Shown here: positions 49,430 to 61,702 of the stretch, one piece after another
How positions within the stretch are numbered: the stretch's first letter is position 1
Layout of the letters: every line of letters starts with the position of its first letter
Notes under the pieces: model-generated
The model's input: only the letters and a program-made list of their open reading frames with translations
The model's database searches: none
Told to the model about the DNA's origin: nothing
NCBI RefSeq assembly: GCF_001638985.1
Contig: NW_017265136.1
Span: forward strand, 678,461-742,460
DNA from: Phycomyces blakesleeanus NRRL 1555(-)
Taxonomy: Eukaryota > Mucoromycota > Mucoromycetes > Mucorales > Phycomycetaceae
Length of the DNA: 64,000 nucleotides
Reading direction: 5' to 3'
Made by a program: the position numbers and the translations under genes

Positions 49430-52309
49430 CCTGCATGCCCTTGATAATATTACAAATATAAAGTAGAATAAAATAAAAAGAAGTTTAAAGCAAAATAAGT
49501 GTGAACTATTTAACTGTTTGTTAACTGTACTCGTAACTGAAAAATATAACTGTAACTGTAACCGTAAATATAAATGTTCTGGCAGCTTAATTCGGACTTT
49601 TATTTTATTTTATTTTATTTTTACCTTTATCATTATTGTAGGATGTCATCAAGAGCCAAAATAAGAAGAAGAGGATGAAAGAAAGGACATCAAGACAAAA
49701 ATGCTTGTGCAAAATATGTGAGTTTTCTCCATTGAAGAAATACCTTCTTTTTCCTTTTTTCTTCTGTAGTGATAAACAAGCTAAGATTTATTAGCGAATA
49801 TCTAAGTTTCTTATATACGACTTTAAAAAATCTTAATATATTAATGCTATAAAAAGTTCCTAAAAAATCATACTCTTGAATTTTTGCTGTCTATAACCAT
49901 TGAGCAATCTTTTTTTCCAATAAGTATATCTGGGCTTCTTCATAGAATTTAGTTGAATACCCTAATTTATGACAACTTACCTTTAAGCCATAGTATAGAA
50001 ACTGTCGGTATATATTTGTCGAATTATCTTTATACAGAATATTAAAGGATATATTTTTCAATATATCAATATGTGTTCACTTCTTGTTTGAATCCAAACA
50101 GTCTTTTACATTATGAGTATAATTGAACCTGTGTGTATACAATAATGAATGGGGGACCAAGCATTGACTAACATCTAAAATATAAGAAGGTTTGTAGATA
50201 GTGATGCTTGTTTCATAAATATATTTAAATTGACCTTTTTCGTGCACAGTCTGTGTAAATACAATGAGGACCTTACCGTGTATTCAATCTGCATAACGTC
50301 TTCTCTGTCTCTCTTTCTAACACACATGCCTATATTCCTTCCTATCTCTCCTTTCTTTTCATTTTTTTTGCCTTTACTCTCTTTCTCTCTATTCATTTCT
50401 CTCATTCCAATACATCTTTTTTACAATATCTATTCGCATTAGCCAAATTCAATAATATACAATTCATGGCATCAGCATTCTCAAAGACTATTCTGACTTT
50501 ATTCATATATACTTTATAGGCAAAAACAGTATCTATAGTTAAACACGGTTATCAATACTACGTTAGAATATACAAATGGCTTTTGTTTCTTTTTATATTT
50601 ATTCAATTAGATTAATTCTCTCTTATAAACGAGCCCTCCTAATTACAACATTGAACTCTTCAATCAAGCAAAAAAAAGTTTAAAAGCGTGTTTTTTTTAT
50701 TGGAGACGATACTAGTTAAAAAAGACTTTATTTATTTATTTAAAGATATACATAAAGAAACTATTCTATTTGATTTAATTTCACTTAATGTTCTTTTACA
50801 TGAGCAAAAGAATAAAAAGCATGACACCAAGTTCTTTGTCCCCGCATTACGCGGCTCAATCTCCTTCAGAACGTAAACCTGACTTGGTAGCAAAGGAAGT
50901 GCTGAAATGGTGGCAAACCAACGGAAAGCACCCGTTCATCCAGCCCCACATCTCGTCACCGAGTAATGTGGGTGCGAACTCGCCAGAGAACTTACCACTA
51001 GGTGATGATAAGGTCCAGCTCATTCGACTACCAGTAGCTTCACCGTCAGCCGTTAAAAAGTTCAGTCAGGTTAGCAGTGAAGAGCCAGCACATCTCACCA
51101 CAGGTTAGACCTCCCTCCCCCCAGCATCATGATTCCACATTGGCGATGCGATGTACACAGTAGTCCTTCCAAAAATGAAAAGAGACCATGCCCCACGACT
51201 TCTCAGAATTAACTGAGCTGGCGAGTAACAACTTTCACTTTCCGATGCTTGTAGCATGGAAGAATCTCCCTGCAACGGTCGCAAGAGACGCCTCACTATG
51301 AAACCGGGACTGTTGTTGCTCAAGGAGAAAACAAACGACGCGCGTTGGAGGGGTTCTATATGTAACAGAAAATGTTTTCATCTGCGATTTAAGTTTAGGA
51401 CTGCGCTTTTTGTCAGTCTTAGATGTCCACGTCAGAGCAAACGTGATATAGCTATATATTCTTTTTATTGGATTTGTGTAACTGTTCTACTGCAGAAGAG
51501 ACAACTAATACTATTTACTCAAGTACTTATGACAGCGACTTTGCAAAGAAAAATAAAGAAGTAAAAAAGCAAAGTGGCAAAACAATAATGAAGGGTTTTG
51601 TCTTGATCGGTGTAGCAATAACTCTAAAGGTGGAGTACAAGTTTCTATAACAGCGATTTGTAGGTTACTCTAAAGTGGTCTGTGCACTTTTTGGTCGAGG
51701 GCACAAGAAAAAGTTTTTTGTTTTGCTTGTGCAAGTAGGCGCAAAAGAGATCCAAAAAACAATAGAAAATAAACCCAAGTAATATACTTCAAAGTGATAT
51801 TAAGCAATAAATAAAAAGCACAATATATGTATTTATTAGGGCATTTTACCAGTCGTGGATGCTCGACTGTTGAATGTAGTGGTAATTTAACTCGAAAAGT
51901 TATTGCCTGTGACGAATCTACAAAAAATTAAACTGAGCATCCAAGCATGCAAAAAAAAGACTAGATATTCTAATGTCGTGGTTTGGCCAAAAAGTACAAA
52001 TATTTGTACTTTATGTACAATGGATGGCATGGTTCATATAAAAGCAAAGTCAAAAATAAAACATAAGAAATCTATGTAAGAGTAGCTACCTTAATACCAA
52101 GTTATAGAAGCTTAAATTGTGGGGAGTTTGGGTACGGATACTATGTTTATGGGTACTCTGATCAAGAATATTGTACATATGAATTTTGAAGTTATGAAAC
52201 GCAACATATAAACCAAGAGAGGTTAGTGATACTCAATAGTTTTTTTTCGATATTGGTTATTATTGTATGGTGCTTAAACTAACACTGCATCCAACAGTCA
52301 ATCATCAGT
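49430..52309. other. Intergenic region upstream of the coiled-coil gene
   Basis: AT-rich except for a GC-richer island at 50800-51350, whose ORF is listed separately. 51400-52309 is featureless AT-rich sequence up to the end of element copy D. Confidence 0.5.
50788..51108 (+). CDS. Hypothetical ORF in a GC-richer island (possibly partial or decayed)
   Basis: A 106-codon ORF with first ATG at 50788 and a second at 50800. It reads as an ordinary soluble protein start: KSMTPSSLSPHYAAQSPSE, then EVLKWWQTNGKHPFIQPH, DDKVQLIRLPVASPS. It ends at CACAG|GTTAGAC, which could be a donor rather than a true end. About 80 bp downstream another frame (51188-51301) reads ELTELASNNFHFPMLVAWKN. Together they may be exons or a frameshifted relic of one gene. 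No family recognised. Confidence 0.35.
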   Translation: MFFYMSKRIKSMTPSSLSPHYAAQSPSERKPDLVAKEVLKWWQTNGKHPFIQPHISSPSNVGANSPENLPLGDDKVQLIRLPVASPSAVKKFSQVSSEEPAHLTTG

Positions 52310-52603
52310 GTGGTATACACACCACAATTGAGTGAATAACAGACCCCACAACCAAACACTGGTTCCTTCTTGCTAATGAACCTGGCAAGCCAACAATCTC
52401 CGGAACTGTTACACACCAGGCACACGTACACTACATACTCATACAGTGTAAACCAACCATTACACAACAGGGATTTGAATTACAGAGATTTTAATATTAA
52501 CGGATATAAACAATAGTATTTTGTCTCTTTAATAAATAACACTCTCACAGTATCTACTTTTCCCATTATTGAGATACTAACCCATAAACAATCACGAATA
52601 CCT
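52310..52603 (+). repeat. 5'-type terminal repeat of copy D
   Basis: Starts GTGGTATACACACCAC. Nearly identical to the 5'-type repeats of A, B and C. Confidence 0.85.
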
Positions 52604-53363
52604 TGGAGTATGTATATCACAAACTGCATAATGTATTTTAAATAGCCGTCCAGTAAATACCGGCGACTAAATCAAGAAATAATACCGACAAAAAAAGAAG
52701 AAGAAGGAAAGTATCAGTGGTGCTTTTGAGAAATGATATATATATTATTTTTAGACAGTTAGTGAGTCTTAGCTATATACTTTATATATATCAAAATTTA
52801 AAACCCTTAATTGGTTTGCTCGAATGGAATGAGTTTGCACAAACTGTTTCTGTGTATGTACCTTGAACCTGAATAAAATTACTCAAGGGGGTTAATCATG
52901 ATTCTTTGTTTTATATCTTGATTTTGGGAACTTGAGACGGCGGGTGTATTTTGTGGCCATCGCCATTTGGAAGAGAAAAGCAGCGACATTAGGAGATTGA
53001 AAGTGATAGAAGGAGAGAGAAAAATAAAAAAGTAAATAGTTGGCAGTAGGAGAGGTCAGTAATCCGACTCTAGACACTACACAGCTCAAAAACTCTTCCT
53101 AACAACAAAGTCTTACTAGTAACTTTCCCCCACTCATGTACTCTGTTGCAGACACGTGTATTCAAAATTGCAAATGATTGGCTCATGTCAAAATAAAAAA
53201 AAAGGATGGCGTTACAAAGTGTGTGGCCCAAAGGCCATAACTTGCGCCTTAAAAAAAGAACGCGTCTCAAAATGTGTGGCCCAAAGATTATAACGCGTTT
53301 AAAAAAAGAAACACTCTCACGGTATTATTTTTCTTCTTTGCGCTTTTTCATCAGCTTACAATC

Positions 53364-53412
53364 ATGTACAGCCAGTCAAGCAACCCTAGCAGCAGCAGCA
53401 GCAGCAGCAGCG

Positions 53413-53447
<35 letters not shown>

Positions 53448-54695
53448 AACAACAACAGAAAATGGAGCAGCAAATGCAACAGCAAATGCAAATGCATTAG
53501 AAAGTCCAGCAACAGCTCTCTTGTGTTTGGTCAAAAGGCCATTAGCAAGCCGGTTCCCAAGCCTCTGAGGGACCGAATTCTGATGAAGCTGGCGGGTATT
53601 CCTGCCCCAGAAGAATCTAACTACATTATTGCACTCAAAGAAGGAACGGCAATGGAGCTTGGTAAGTTTTGTCTTTATATAATAATAGATAAGCGATACA
53701 ATATTAATACCAATAATTTCTATATATTATCAGATCTTCCTAGGGGGGTTAAGCGGCAACTCCAGGAGGAGGAGTTTGAGCCGCAACCAGCAAATGTAGA
53801 TGGCTCTTGGCCTGCCCTTGAGCATCTTATCAAAAGAAAGAAATTGTGGTTCGAGGGCAAAGCTTTTATCAAGGCCCAAGAACAAGGCATAACTCGAGCT
53901 GAGCGTTTTCAGACACCACTCTCTGAGCTCAAGCCAAATGTCGTGATGCCAGAAGTTGAAGCCTTCTGTAAAAGAAAAGCGCTCGCAATGGCGTATACAC
54001 AAGCTGTGAAAGAAGGAGAAGACGTAGAGATAGGAGAAGAAGAAAGTGAAGAAGAAGAAGAAGAAGATGATGACGAAGAAGATGATGATGATGACGAAGA
54101 AGAAGAAGAAGAAGAAGAAGTAGCCGCAGCAGAAGAAGAAGAAGTAGCAGCAGCAGCAGAAGAAGTAGTAGCAGCAGAAGAAGTAGTAGCAGCAGAAGAA
54201 GTAGTAGCAGCAGAAGAAGTAGCAGAAGTTAAGGTGCAAGAGCAAGAAGAGACGCTCGCACCCAGAAGACCAGCAAAGGCCATGACGCTCGCGGCTAGAA
54301 GAAGAGCAGCGGAAGCGCTCGCGGCTAAAAGAAGAGCAGTTGAAGCAGAAGTAGTAGCAGGTGTAGCAGCAGTGGAAGCAGAAGCAGTACAAGCACAAGA
54401 AGTACAAGTGCAAGCAGAAACACTCGCTACCAGAAGACCAGCGAAGGCTATGACGCTCGCCGCTAGAAGAAGAGCAGCGGAAGTGCTCGCGGTTAGAAGA
54501 AGAGAAGCAGAAGCAGCAGCGGCAACAACAACAACAAAGCCCGATCCAGAGCCAGAGGCAAAGGCAGAGTCTGAGCCTGAGCCTGAGCCTAAGCCAGAGG
54601 CAAAGCCAGAGGCAAAGACAAAGACAAATGCAGAGGCAAAGACAAAAATGTGTCTAGCCGAAAGACGCTACGGTGGCTGTCATTTCCGAGCCTAA
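53364..54695 (+). CDS. Element-borne low-complexity protein, copy D
   Basis: Exons are 53364-53661 and 53734-54695 (419 aa). I start at the ATG equivalent to the other copies (MYSQSSNPSSS); upstream in-frame sequence is leader. The 72-nt intron is identical in ends and phase to copy C. The order is: Ser then Asn tract; SLVFGQKAISKPVPKPLRD; LPRGVKRQLQEEEFEPQPAN; a ~125-aa conserved block (KLWFEGKAFIKAQEQ); a modest Glu/Asp tract, where copy C has the giant one; A/V/E repeats; two rounds of RRPAKAMTLAARRRAAE; a P/E/K/A region; and MCLAERRYGGCHFRA. The Arg-rich repeats and acidic tract resemble chromatin- or RNA-binding disordered proteins, which is inference. No homologue recognised. Confidence 0.6.
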
Positions 54696-55319
54696 GTAAA
54701 ACACCCGTAGTCCGGGGGTTGCTCTTCTAATGGTAACAAGAAGAGTAATCCCCGGGCAACCCGGCAGAAGCAACTTACAAACATATATATTTCTTTTTAT
54801 AGCAACAGGAAGCAACAGACTAACAGACTAACATACTAACAAGCAACGGGAACTAACAAGCAACGGGAACTAACCTTACTCACAACTAACCTTACTCACA
54901 ACTAACTTTATGAGAAATTAACTTTATGAACAAATAAATTTACTAACAACTAACTTTACTAACATCTGACTTTACTAGCAGAAGCCGAATTAGAGTCATA
55001 TCTAGAGTTAGAATTAGTTATAGCTAGAGTTAGAATTAGTTATAGCTAGAGTTAGAATTAGTTATAGCTAGAGTTAGAGTTAGTCATAGCTGGAGTTAGA
55101 GTTAGTCATAGCTGGAGTTAGAGCTAGTCATAGCTAGAGTTAGAGTTAGTTATAGCTGGAGTTAGAGTTAGTCATAGCTTGAGCTAGAATTAGAGACATA
55201 GCTTGAGCTAGAATAAGAGTTATAGCTAGAGCTAGAATAAGAGTTATAGTTAGTTATAAGCATAGCAAAAAAAAATCAATTCGTATATATTTTATCCAAA
55301 ATGTGTTATTATATATACG

Positions 55320-55763
55320 AGGAGCTTTGCTCCCCCCTCCCCTCGGGGGAAGGGGTCATTGGCCTATGAAGTTTTATATAACTTTTCTCTACTGTCAATT
55401 GTGTACCGCACACAATTACCAAGTAGTATAGGCTTCATATTTTATTTTATTGAGAAACAAGTAAGTCAGAGAATACGTGACAAAAGTTATAAGTTGTATG
55501 ACATTATCTCTAACTTCATCCTGTTTTTTCTAATTAGACTAGGAGCTTTGCTCCCCCCTCCTCTCAGAGGGTGACCTCATTGGCCTATGTTAAGTTCTAT
55601 ATAACTTTTCCCTACTGTTAATTGTGTACGGCACACAATTACCAAGTAGTATAGGCTTTATATTTTATTTTATTGAGAAACAAGTAAGTTAGAAAATACG
55701 TGGCGAAAGTTATAAGTTGCATGACATGATCTCTAACTTCAGCCTGTTTTTTCTAATTAGATA
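55320..55763 (+). repeat. Two tandem ~220-nt hairpin-rich units, copy D
   Basis: Unit 1 runs 55320-55540 and unit 2 runs 55541-55763. The loops inside AATTGTGT-N5-ACACAATT are ACCGC and ACGGC. Unit 2 is thus inverted relative to GCCGT in copies B and C while both stems stay intact. Confidence 0.65.
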
Positions 55764-56869
55764 AAATAAAATGAATTCTGGGAACATGACTCTTAGCTAA
55801 AAGTCTAAATACAGGATAAAAGTCGAAATAAAAGCAACTACTGGAGATGTTATTATATTATATTGCTTATTTTTTTTATCATTATTATTACTATCATTAT
55901 TACAAAACCAAATAAAAAAAAACCTCCCTAAAAGTCTGTGAGAGGTCGTAGCCCAAAAGCATAACATGTTGTGCTTATACAAAAGAATCCATGTATATCC
56001 GACAATCATCTGAGATTACCATTAAAGAATATTATTATTTGCAAAGCGAACAGTAATAGACTTTTTTGCTCTCTCTCTTTTTAAGTAATTCGGTGGTAAG
56101 CTCAGGCATTACAGCCTTCAAACTAGGTTTGACCGAAAGATGGTTACAACGCCCGTTACAATGGAGCCAAGACTCATGTTAATTAAGTAGATGACCAGTT
56201 AAGAAACTTAGTTTAGTTTGATGACTCAAGATTCACAATGCAGTACGTAATGATGTTATTGTCTGAGTGCTAAGAAAAAAGAAATTGATAATAGGTGTAC
56301 GTACATTGACGATATCTCATTATTGTTGCTTCTTCGTTCCGTATCGTATTTTACAATAGTGAAAATGACTTGCTCAGTTATTGGATTATACTCCATAGTA
56401 ATGGATTTACGACAGACCAATAAGGCAAAATAAAGATTGGACTTAATATACTAATATAATGATGATGGCTTTACAGTGAGCCAGTGGAAGGGTGTACGAG
56501 AGAGAAGAAGAAGACATATAGTCTAGCTAGATGTACTGAGCTTTTATTTTTATTTTATTTTGTTGCCGATCATTACCAAAGGATCAAAGGCAGTCAGCAA
56601 TAGAGACAAGTAGAGTCAGCACTCGATATAGTAATAATTTAGCAGGGAAAAAACATGGGTAAAATAGCCAAGCTTTAGAATCCTAGTAGTATTATGGTCG
56701 GTCAGGTAAGTGGAATTACTATACTATCATTCTTTTCAACGACTTGCTCTTTTTTGGGGGATGTATTTTTAATACTGTGCGGATCCCCCATTGCTAGTTC
56801 GATTGATTTAAACCACATAAATGTAAAAATGAGGTTTCTCTATAATATGGTGCAATTTTAGTAGCTCTT

Positions 56870-57093
56870 GTAGTATACATACTACACTTGGGCGAAATAA
56901 AAGTCATAGGCAAAAACTGGTCTCTTCTTGCCGATAGACCTGAAAAGTTAACAATCTCCAGAACTGCTACACACCAGGTACATGTCAATTATACACTTAT
57001 ATAGTGTAAACCAACCAACCATTACACAACAAGGATTTGAATAGTGGCAAATATAAGCAATATTACTTTGTCTCTAATAAATAGTACTCTCAC
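56870..57093 (+). repeat. 3'-type terminal repeat of copy D (distal end lost)
   Basis: Starts GTAGTATACATACTAC. Similarity to the B and C repeats stops near 57093, with a small deletion around 57041. Confidence 0.75.
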
Positions 57094-57440
57094 ATTATTT
57101 GCAAGCTGCAACACAAGAAGAGTCAAAAGTGAGTATGTTTATAACAGTGAGAAGGCATGTAACAGTGAAATTGATGTGGAACACACACACCTCAATATAC
57201 AGATACAGGGTAATCACCATCATTTATACCACTATAATACACAGGCACAAAGTAAACACATTCCCCTGTCCAGTCTCACTGCAACACTACAGGTATAAGG
57301 TCATGACATTCTCCTGTGCAGCCTCATTGCACCACCACATAACGGCAATTCACTCTATGCTCCTACAATTGCTCAGAGTAGCTGTGTATGGGCACTGGTG
57401 GACTCTGGGGCAAAAGCTTATTTTATCTCTGTAGACTTTG

Positions 57441-57472
<32 letters not shown>

Positions 57473-58066
57473 ACCTATCACTAAATATAGCACTACGGGA
57501 AGAAAATTGCGGTTTAACTGGCGGGTATAATAGATATTTGGCAAGAAACCGCCAGTTAAACCACCATTTTCTCCCCGTGGTTGAGCATATCTAAGCATAC
57601 CCTCAAATAAAAGAGCAAAGCCGACAGATACAAGCTATATATTAACCACTATTTGACTAATACAACATACAGACAATGGCTTAAAATCGCAAGACCAATT
57701 AAAGAAATTAGCTTCCAGTATGCCCAAAAGATGTCAGGGTGTGATTAATGCCAAAGGAAATGGCATAAAATATTAAATATGCTTATATATATATTTTTTT
57801 ACAAATTATAAAGCAGTCAACTTTTACCTTTATATTCTAGTAGTTTAAGTTTGTTGAAGAGTATTTTGAATACTTCTTCTCGAATGCAAAGAGTGTTTGT
57901 ATCTATGTAAGATGCGCAAGAATTAAAAAAAAAAATTGAGATACATTTCCTCCTCACTGTTCTTTTACTCATTTTTATTGCACCAAAAATAGCAAAAATG
58001 GAACTCAGTCAGACTATATGTTCTATAAGAAATACCCTCTCAGTCATTATTGTCAGATCTTCAATC
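57094..58066. other. Intergenic region between copy D and WRNIP1
   Basis: Contains the palindromic MITE at 57491-57583 and a CT-run at 57448-57472. Otherwise AT-rich without recognisable genes. Confidence 0.5.
57491..57583. mobile_element. Short palindromic MITE (CACTA-ended hairpin)
   Basis: A left arm CACTACGGGAAGAAAATTGC GG-TTTAACTGGCGG pairs with a right arm that reads the same on the opposite strand (CGGGGAGAAAATGGTGGTTT and so on), leaving a ~20-nt loop. CACTAC at the tip resembles CACTA/EnSpm ends, though the right tip is imperfect (CAACCACGG). A related relic lies at 27740-27806. Confidence 0.65.
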
Positions 58067-60891
58067 ATGGCATTCGATCAAATAAAACCAGGTTGAGAAT
58101 CTAATTTAGTGCCCTTAATTGATTACGGAAAAGAAAGAAACTCATTTATTTTCCTCTTCTTTAATTTGCAAAAATACAAACATACAACAGTGCAATGTCC
58201 TATCTGTAGTCGCTTAGTGTCTGAATCTGACATTAACGCTCACATTGATTCAGGGTGCAACATTAACACTATAAGATCCACCGGAAGCACCAGTACCTCT
58301 GGTAGTAGTGGACAATCTTCATCAACCTCTTTATTCTCAACACAGAAAACCGTTGGTTTGAATACAAAATCCAAAGCAAAAGATGCATTTCTTAATACAG
58401 AACCAGCTCAGGTTATATAACAAAAAAGAAAATTAGTAATAATTAACGTATACAAAATAGAACAACCCATATAACAGTACAATTGACAAAAATATATATA
58501 TATGTATTTCTTTATATACATATATAAATAGCCTATTAAAATCGCACCTCTTTTTACTTCAAAACCAAAACCATCTACCAACCAATCTTACACTCATGCC
58601 ATGCCCCCAAATAAATCATCTGGATCTGTACCACAAAATCAAGACCTAAAAAGAACACGCACAGATGATGATATTTCGCCTGTAAATAATACAAATCTGA
58701 AACGCAATAGAAAAGAGGAATTGATGGATTCAATGCCATTAGCAGCCAGAGGTAAAGTATAAGCGGTATATATGATAAATAAATGATAAATGATATATAA
58801 TTATATTCTTTTAACAAAAATAAATAAATACATAAATGACAATAAAAGCACAAATCTCACATTTTCTCAAAACATGAGTAAAGTACGACCAACAACATTA
58901 TCTGAGTTTGTTGGACAAGAAGAATTATTGGGAGATCTTGGAATTTTGCGTACATTAATGCAACAAGATCAAGTTCCTTCTATGATTCTCTGGTAAAATA
59001 TCTCTAATCTTTTTCTTGGTTGTTGTTTAATTATTATTACTTTTATCAATATCACTATCAACTACAATGATCAAAGACTAATCATAATAATAAATAAATA
59101 ATAAAGGGGTCCTCCTGGATGTGGAAAGACAACAGTGGCCCGTATTGTGTCTAAAATGACCAAGAGTCGGTTTATTGAAATGAGTGCGACATCAAATGGC
59201 ACAGCCGATGCAAAGAAGGCATTTGACGATGCAAAAAATTATATGAAGTTGATGGGTGGAAAGACAATCGTGTTTGTGGATGAAATACATCGTTTTACAA
59301 AGGCACAACAAGATGTTTTCTTACCGGCCGTTGAGCAAGGGACTATTCGATTGATAGGAGCAACTACCGAAAACCCAAGGTAAATATTTCAAGATAATTT
59401 ATTTGTTTATTTATTTATTTTTGGTATTAGTTTCAAAGTCAATTCAGCACTCTTGTCTCGTTGCAGAGTATTTGTTCTCAAGCAGTTAACCGAAGACCAA
59501 CTTTTGGAGATCTTAAAACGAGCAGTCAAAAGCTGGAGAGACAAGGGAAATAAAGAAAACCCAATCCAGATCTCACCCAAGGACAGGCAAGCCGAAGAAA
59601 AAGCTCTCAGGACATTGGCTAGCAATAGTGATGGTGATGGTAAGAGTAATAAGAAAAGAGAAAACAGAAAGAGAGTGTCAAACATGTGTTTTATTTATTA
59701 CTGCACGTTCATTTCTCATAAGTCCATGTGTATCTGTCCTTTTTTTTAAAAAAAAATTGCTTTACTATTCTTGTGGTTTATAGCTCGCAATGCCTTGAAT
59801 ACTCTTGAAATTGCTTTGAGTGTCTTGCCTTCCAAAGGTAGTTTATTGAGTTCAGATACGGTAAAAGGTAAATGGGGTACAAACGGAAGAAAAGGAATAT
59901 GCGTGTCTCTTATTATTATTATTTTCCCAAGACGCTTTTCAAAAATCACATTTACTCTATGACCGTAATGGGGAGGAACACTATAATATTATTAGTGCCT
60001 TGCATAAGAGTATTAGAGGAAGGTAAATCTAATATACATGTGTGTTTATGTGTACATAAGAATACCCATTATGCTATTTATTTATTTATTGGCTTGTTTG
60101 TCTGTCTGTCTGTTTTCAAGTGATGCTAATGCAGCTCTGTATTGGTTGGGGCGTATGCTGGAAGGAGGTGAGGATCCTCTGTATGTGGCTCGCCGTCTAG
60201 TGCGTTGTGCGAGTGAAGATATTGGCTTGGCAGACAATACTGCTCTCCCATTAGTAAGTCCAAGTGAGACATTCCAGCCCAACCCAACATTGTCCCAACA
60301 TAATTTAATTTTTTTCTTTCATTCATTCTTTCCTTCTTGCGTTTTCTCTTTCTTTCAGGCCGTGGCAGCATACCAAGCATGTGAAAGAATCGGTATGCCT
60401 GAATGTGACACTATTTTGGCTCATCTGGTCACCTACTTGGCTGAAACGAAAAAGAGCGTGAGGACATACAAGGCGTACAACAAGGTAAAAACAAAACAAA
60501 AACAAAAAAAAAGTTTCCCCCAAAAAAAGGGACTTACAGCACATTACTGTAAATCAATCAAACATAAAACTTATATTCAAACACACGATTTCTTATTAGG
60601 TTAAACAAACCATTAGAGAAGAACCAAATCATCCTGTACCATTACACATTAGAAATGCACCAACTAAACTTATGGAGGTAAAGATCCCATCTTATGGTTT
60701 TGTAATGTTCATGATAAAGGAATACTACACTAGACTAGACTTGAATGAACTAAACCAATGTATTCTTATTATAACCACAGGATGTAGGTTATGGAAAAGG
60801 TTACAAGTATAATCCTGACTATGAAGGACCAGTGGACCAGACATATTTACCAGATGCACTTATTGGGCGAGAATTTTTAGAAGATAAATAA
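58067..60891 (+). CDS. WRNIP1/Mgs1-family AAA+ ATPase (UBZ + RarA)
   Basis: Twelve exons: 58067-58091, 58191-58411, 58532-58751, 58884-58992, 59107-59379, 59431-59639, 59784-59867, 59932-60022, 60121-60253, 60359-60484, 60600-60677 and 60781-60891, giving 559 aa (yeast Mgs1 587). An N-terminal UBZ-type zinc finger ([18 protein letters not shown], then C) sits at residues 10-33, and a Ser/Thr/Lys-rich linker follows. The AAA+ core starts with [17 protein letters not shown] and has Walker [10 protein letters not shown] (about 193-201), Walker [12 protein letters not shown] (about 244-254) and sensor 1 [40 protein letters not shown] and [16 protein letters not shown] are C-terminal RarA hallmarks. 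It binds ubiquitinated PCNA and protects stalled forks in the nucleus. The exon 4 acceptor is set by phase. Confidence 0.96.
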
Positions 60892-61052
60892 ATAGATAGT
60901 AATGAAATGTAATAGCAATTGTATTGTAATGGAGAGGTTGTCTTGTGCTTATTTTCCTCCTGTTTGGTAATTAGCCAATAGACCTGCTAATTAATATAAA
61001 ATAAAATAAGATAGTACAGTATAATAAATATACAAACAAGTGTTTATGTACA

Positions 61053-61702
61053 TCAGAAAGATTGTGTTTCTGACTCTAATTGTTGTCCTTGAGCAATCGA
61101 CTTGATTTCTTGGACACGATGATTAATAATTCCGAGAGCTGCTGTCCAGATCTCTAATTCCTTTTGCTGTCCGGCTACAGAAGCTTTGAAAGGTATGCTT
61201 TTACTTGTACTGGGTGCAATGCTTCCAGTCTTTGCAAGGTAATGTGTGTGGCTTCGAAGAGAGAGCTGTACATCCTATATACATACATAGACATAATTTT
61301 TAAGCTTTACATTATAGTAACTCTTGAATTATTTGGATTTGTATTATTATTACTCGAGAGAAAAAAAGAAAACCATACATTGATTAGAGAAAAATAACGA
61401 CTGGCTAGATCTTGGAATGCAGCGATTCGTTCACGATGAGCCTGATCGGCGCTGTTATCGTTTATTTCTTCGTCTGAAAGTACTGCGAGTGCATCTCCTG
61501 CTGTTTCTACCAAAAGAACGAGTTTCTATATATGTATATATGTATATGTATATATAAAAGACGCGATGAGATCAGTTTGGCTTTGTGAATGTCAAAACAT
61601 CATGTCACAATTGACCTTTTCTGCTTCATGAAGATCTTTTATTCTTATGGTACTTTCAGCCATTGCACCCGAGGCATCATGAAAGGCATTCTTGTCTGGC
61701 AT
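61053..61702 (-). CDS. Mediator Med11-like small helical protein
   Basis: Three exons: 61702-61616, 61525-61379 and 61274-61053, giving 151 aa. The start is MPDKNAFHDASGAMAEST. A first amphipathic helix TIRIKDLHEAEKKLVLLVETAG is followed by DALAVLSDEE, then ERIAAFQDLASRYFSLINDVQLSLR and a C-terminal helix ELEIWTAALGIINHRVQEI. The order (RIKDLxExE, a TAGDAL-type second half-helix, then FxxLxxxYFxLxxDVQxxLR) is like Med11 of the Mediator head, where it pairs with Med22. The protein is short and mostly helical, so the call rests on pattern memory; another small coiled-coil subunit is possible. It is convergent with WRNIP1, with stop codons ~160 bp apart. Donor 1 is GTCAAT, a weak site. Confidence 0.5.

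Larger units (their letters stand above)
52310..57093 (+). mobile_element. Repeated element, copy D (full length)
   Basis: The order is as in copy B: 5'-type repeat (52310-52603), leader with duplicated TGTGTGGCCCAAAG motif (53218-53292), gene (53364-54695), hairpin (54709-54760), degenerate 22-bp array (about 54990-55260), hairpin units (55320-55763), CT-rich stretch, and 3'-type repeat (56870-57093, distal part lost). Its 3' half differs from B and C by scattered substitutions and a different array period. No replication or integration protein is encoded. Target duplication not evident. Confidence 0.85.
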
